From Roseovarius nitratireducens (lineage in GTDB: Bacteria; Pseudomonadota; Alphaproteobacteria; Rhodobacterales; Rhodobacteraceae): a DNA stretch of 64,000 nucleotides. Where the stretch lies: NCBI RefSeq assembly GCF_002925845.1, contig NZ_PDNI01000084.1:1-64000 (forward strand), written 5' to 3'. Each line of letters begins with the position of its first letter. Positions within the stretch are counted from its first letter, which is position 1. Positions 62,254-64,000 of the stretch are shown here, piece after piece. A program made the translations under genes and the position numbers. The notes beneath the pieces are model-generated. The model saw nothing but the letters and a program-made list of their open reading frames with translations. It was not told where the DNA came from and did no database searches.

Positions 62254-63453
62254 TCAGTCCTTCACGAACATCTTGCGCGGCCGGTTGCAGAAGGTCTCGG
62301 CCGGGCCGGTCTCCTTGATGAGGATCGACTCGGTGATCTCCAGTCCCCAGTCGGACATCCACAGCCCGGGCATGAAATGGAAGGTCATGCCTGGCTCCAG
62401 CACGGTCTCGTCCTCGGCGCGTAGGCTTATGGTGCGTTCGCCCCAGTCGGGCGGATAGCTGAGCCCGATGGGATAGCCGCAGCGCGCACCGCGCTCGATT
62501 CCGGCGCGCTCTAGCGGTGCGGCGAGCGCATTGGCCACGTCGCAGGCGCGACTGCCCGCCGTCGCGGCCTCGAGCCCCGCCTCCAGCCCCTCCACGAGCG
62601 CGCGCTCGGCATCGAGCAGGAATTGCGGCGGCTTGCCGAGAAACAGCGTCCGGCAGAGCGGCGCGTGGTAGCGCCGATAACAACCGGAAATCTCGAAAAA
62701 GGTCGCCTCGCCAGTGGCGAACTCGCGCCCGTTCCACGTCAGGTGCGGGGCGGCGGCGTCCGAGCCCGACGGCAGGAGCGGCACAATGGCCGGATAATCG
62801 CCCCACGCACCCTCGACACCCCGGATCGCGTCACGGAAAATCTCCGCCACGATCTCGTTCTTCGGAATGCCCGGCTCGACCCGTTCAATAAGCCCGTCGG
62901 TGATCTTTTCCGAGATCGCCGCCGCCTTGCGCATGAAGGCCAGTTCCTCCTCGGATTTCACCCCGCGCTGCCAGTTCACCAACGCGGTAACGTCGAGGAA
63001 GGTGGCCTCGGGCAGTTCCTCGCGCAGCACCTGCATCGCCTTGGCCGAGAAATAGTAATTGTCCATCTCCACGCCGATGCGCTTATCCGCGAGCCCCATG
63101 CCGGTGAGGCGCTCGGCCAGATCCTGCATCGGGTGACGCTCGGTGGATTGGACGTAGTTGTCGGGATAGCCGATCACCCGGTCGTCGGTCATCCAGACCG
63201 TGCGCACGCCGCCATTGGCATCCTGGTTACGGCCCCACCAGATCGGATCGGCGTCGGGCAAAACGATCACCCCCTGGTGCACATAGAAAGACCAGCCATC
63301 ATAACCCGTCAACCAATGCTGGTTCGACGGGTCGGTAACGAAGATCGCGTCGAGATCGCGCGCGGCCATCGCGCTCCGGGTTTTCTCGAGGCGGCGCTGG
63401 TATTCCTGCGGCGAAAAGGGGAGGTCTATCTCGATCATGTGGTGGTCCGTCAT
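62254..63453 (-). CDS. doeA: Ectoine hydrolase (DoeA/EutD), M24 fold
   Basis: DoeA opens the ring of ectoine to N-acetyl-diaminobutyrate. The 399-residue M24-family protein contains the DoeA-typical LTGYDGWSFYVHQG, WWGRNQDANGGVRTVWM and YPDNYVQSTERHPMQDL. The usual M24 metal ligands are not kept: FFEISGCYRRYHAPLCRT replaces the Asp-rich pattern, which agrees with the metal-independent mechanism reported for EutD. Start ATG 63453; ATG 63438 is possible. Divergent from eutB. Confidence 0.8.
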   Translation of the reverse strand: MTDHHMIEIDLPFSPQEYQRRLEKTRSAMAARDLDAIFVTDPSNQHWLTGYDGWSFYVHQGVIVLPDADPIWWGRNQDANGGVRTVWMTDDRVIGYPDNYVQSTERHPMQDLAERLTGMGLADKRIGVEMDNYYFSAKAMQVLREELPEATFLDVTALVNWQRGVKSEEELAFMRKAAAISEKITDGLIERVEPGIPKNEIVAEIFRDAIRGVEGAWGDYPAIVPLLPSGSDAAAPHLTWNGREFATGEATFFEISGCYRRYHAPLCRTLFLGKPPQFLLDAERALVEGLEAGLEAATAGSRACDVANALAAPLERAGIERGARCGYPIGLSYPPDWGERTISLRAEDETVLEPGMTFHFMPGLWMSDWGLEITESILIKETGPAETFCNRPRKMFVKD

Positions 63454-63613
63454 CTGTAAACTGGGGTAACTTCGTCCGCCTTGGGGGATTTTTCCGGCGG
63501 CTGCCCCAAGAAACGCGCCACCCGATGTCGTTTTCTGACCACCGTGTGACGCAGAGTTGACGCAAGCCCGAGCGGCGCGCAGATTGCGCGGACTTGCAGA
63601 CAAGGAGACAGCG

Positions 63614-64000
63614 ATGCGCCCCGTTCTGGCCGATGTGTACGCCGCCGCTCAGGTGATCGCCGGGATTGCCGATGCCACGCCGCTGGTGCCCTCACCCCAC
63701 ATGACCGATGTCGCCGGGCAGGAATTCCTGCTCAAGCTGGAGAACATGCAGCCCATCGGCGCATTCAAGCTGCGCGGGGCCTTGAATGCCGTGGCAGGGG
63801 TGCAGGAGGCGTCGGGCGTCACCTGCTGCTCCACGGGCAATCATGGGCGCGGCGTGGCCTATGCCGCGAGGGCGCGGGGCATCCGCGCGGTGATCTGCAT
63901 GTCTGAACTGGTGCCGCAGGCCAAGGTGGACGGCATCCGCGCGCTTGGGGCCGAGGTGCGAATCGCGGGCCGCAGCCAGGACGACGCGCAGGCAGAGGCA
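63614..64000 (+). CDS. eutB: Hydroxyectoine utilisation dehydratase EutB (partial)
   Basis: The window ends inside this gene; 129 codons are visible. It is a threonine/serine dehydratase-fold PLP protein: PIGAFKLRGALNAV (PLP Lys) and CCSTGNHGRGVAYAARARG, ending GRSQDDAQAEA. These match EutB, which removes water from hydroxyectoine-derived intermediates. ATG 63614 has AAGGAG at proper spacing. The divergent gap (63454-63613) should hold promoters for both doeA and eutB. Confidence 0.75.
   Translation, partial: MRPVLADVYAAAQVIAGIADATPLVPSPHMTDVAGQEFLLKLENMQPIGAFKLRGALNAVAGVQEASGVTCCSTGNHGRGVAYAARARGIRAVICMSELVPQAKVDGIRALGAEVRIAGRSQDDAQAEA

Overview
The window is about 64 kb of GC-rich chromosome from an alphaproteobacterium, almost certainly a marine member of the Rhodobacterales (Roseobacter group). 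The evidence is the lineage-typical gene content: BztABCD amino-acid transporter, Tpa/TauABC taurine uptake and use, CycM-type anchored cytochrome c, COQ9 beside rpsU, an ATP12 chaperone, a TrcR (DUF1013) regulator, RACo-type ASKHA protein, DoeA/EutB ectoine catabolism genes, and the order SRP RNA - dnaX - ybaB - recR. No IS element, phage module, rRNA or CRISPR array was seen.

Layout. 1-1142: small accessory stretch (XRE regulator with a 32-bp operator-like inverted repeat, tiny unknown ORFs) ending at tRNA-Lys. 1328-4054: dapF-mtaB and a PaiB-like gene. 4082-9958 (minus): yejABEF oligopeptide/microcin C-type importer, with a dispersed intergenic repeat inside it. 10107-11198: a di-haem anchored cytochrome c. 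11322-14121: intact pheA, then a patch of inserted DNA (small secreted protein, alpha/beta-hydrolase-LuxR regulator), then a second, broken pheA 3' end with a strong terminator. 14141-16418: NCS1 permease with divergent GntR regulator. 16428-20136: SRPBCC, nudC, CpdB-type phosphatase. 20075-23657: ffs (SRP RNA), dnaX, ybaB, recR. 24059-27917 (minus): FabH-like synthase, a frameshifted 2-hydroxyacid dehydrogenase, tRNA-binding protein, proC, YbjN. 28160-33138: ttcA, degenerate GGDEF protein, yidC-MOSC-yihA. 34261-37420: argB, Cys-rich protein, SixA-like phosphatase, histone-deacetylase-like amidohydrolase. 37518-41948 (minus): bztABCD. 42151-44967 (minus): crcB-rluC-like-HAD-atp12, a tightly overlapping operon. 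45166-48825: rpsU, COQ9, quinone oxidoreductase, BNR/sialidase-like protein plus membrane partner. 48872-52982: RNase T2, trcR, flavin oxidase, ornithine decarboxylase with a conserved-looking leader. 53085-58074: taurine-pyruvate aminotransferase divergent from tauABC. 58199-64000: CoA transferase, membrane protein, RACo-like protein, ectoine hydrolase and divergent EutB (cut by the window end).

How it fits together. Most of the window is housekeeping (DAP, Phe, Pro, Arg synthesis, tRNA modification, replication, membrane insertion), interleaved with high-affinity uptake systems (Yej, Bzt, Tau) and catabolic entry enzymes for nitrogen-rich osmolytes (taurine, ectoine), which suits a marine heterotroph. 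Frequent 4-bp ATGA or TGATG overlaps indicate translational coupling. The most unusual items are: the pheA 3'-end duplication flanking an inserted module; DapF with Ser in place of the second catalytic Cys; an intergenic repeat with apparently covarying hairpins that supplies the yejE ribosome binding site; an SRP RNA gene overlapped by the end of a phosphatase gene; a LuxR/hydrolase fusion with a Cys nucleophile; a TauC with a large N-terminal extension; and candidate operators upstream of the XRE and taurine genes. I found no clearly unprecedented multi-gene system. The nearest candidates are the BNR-protein/membrane pair at 47165-48825 and the orphan RACo protein.
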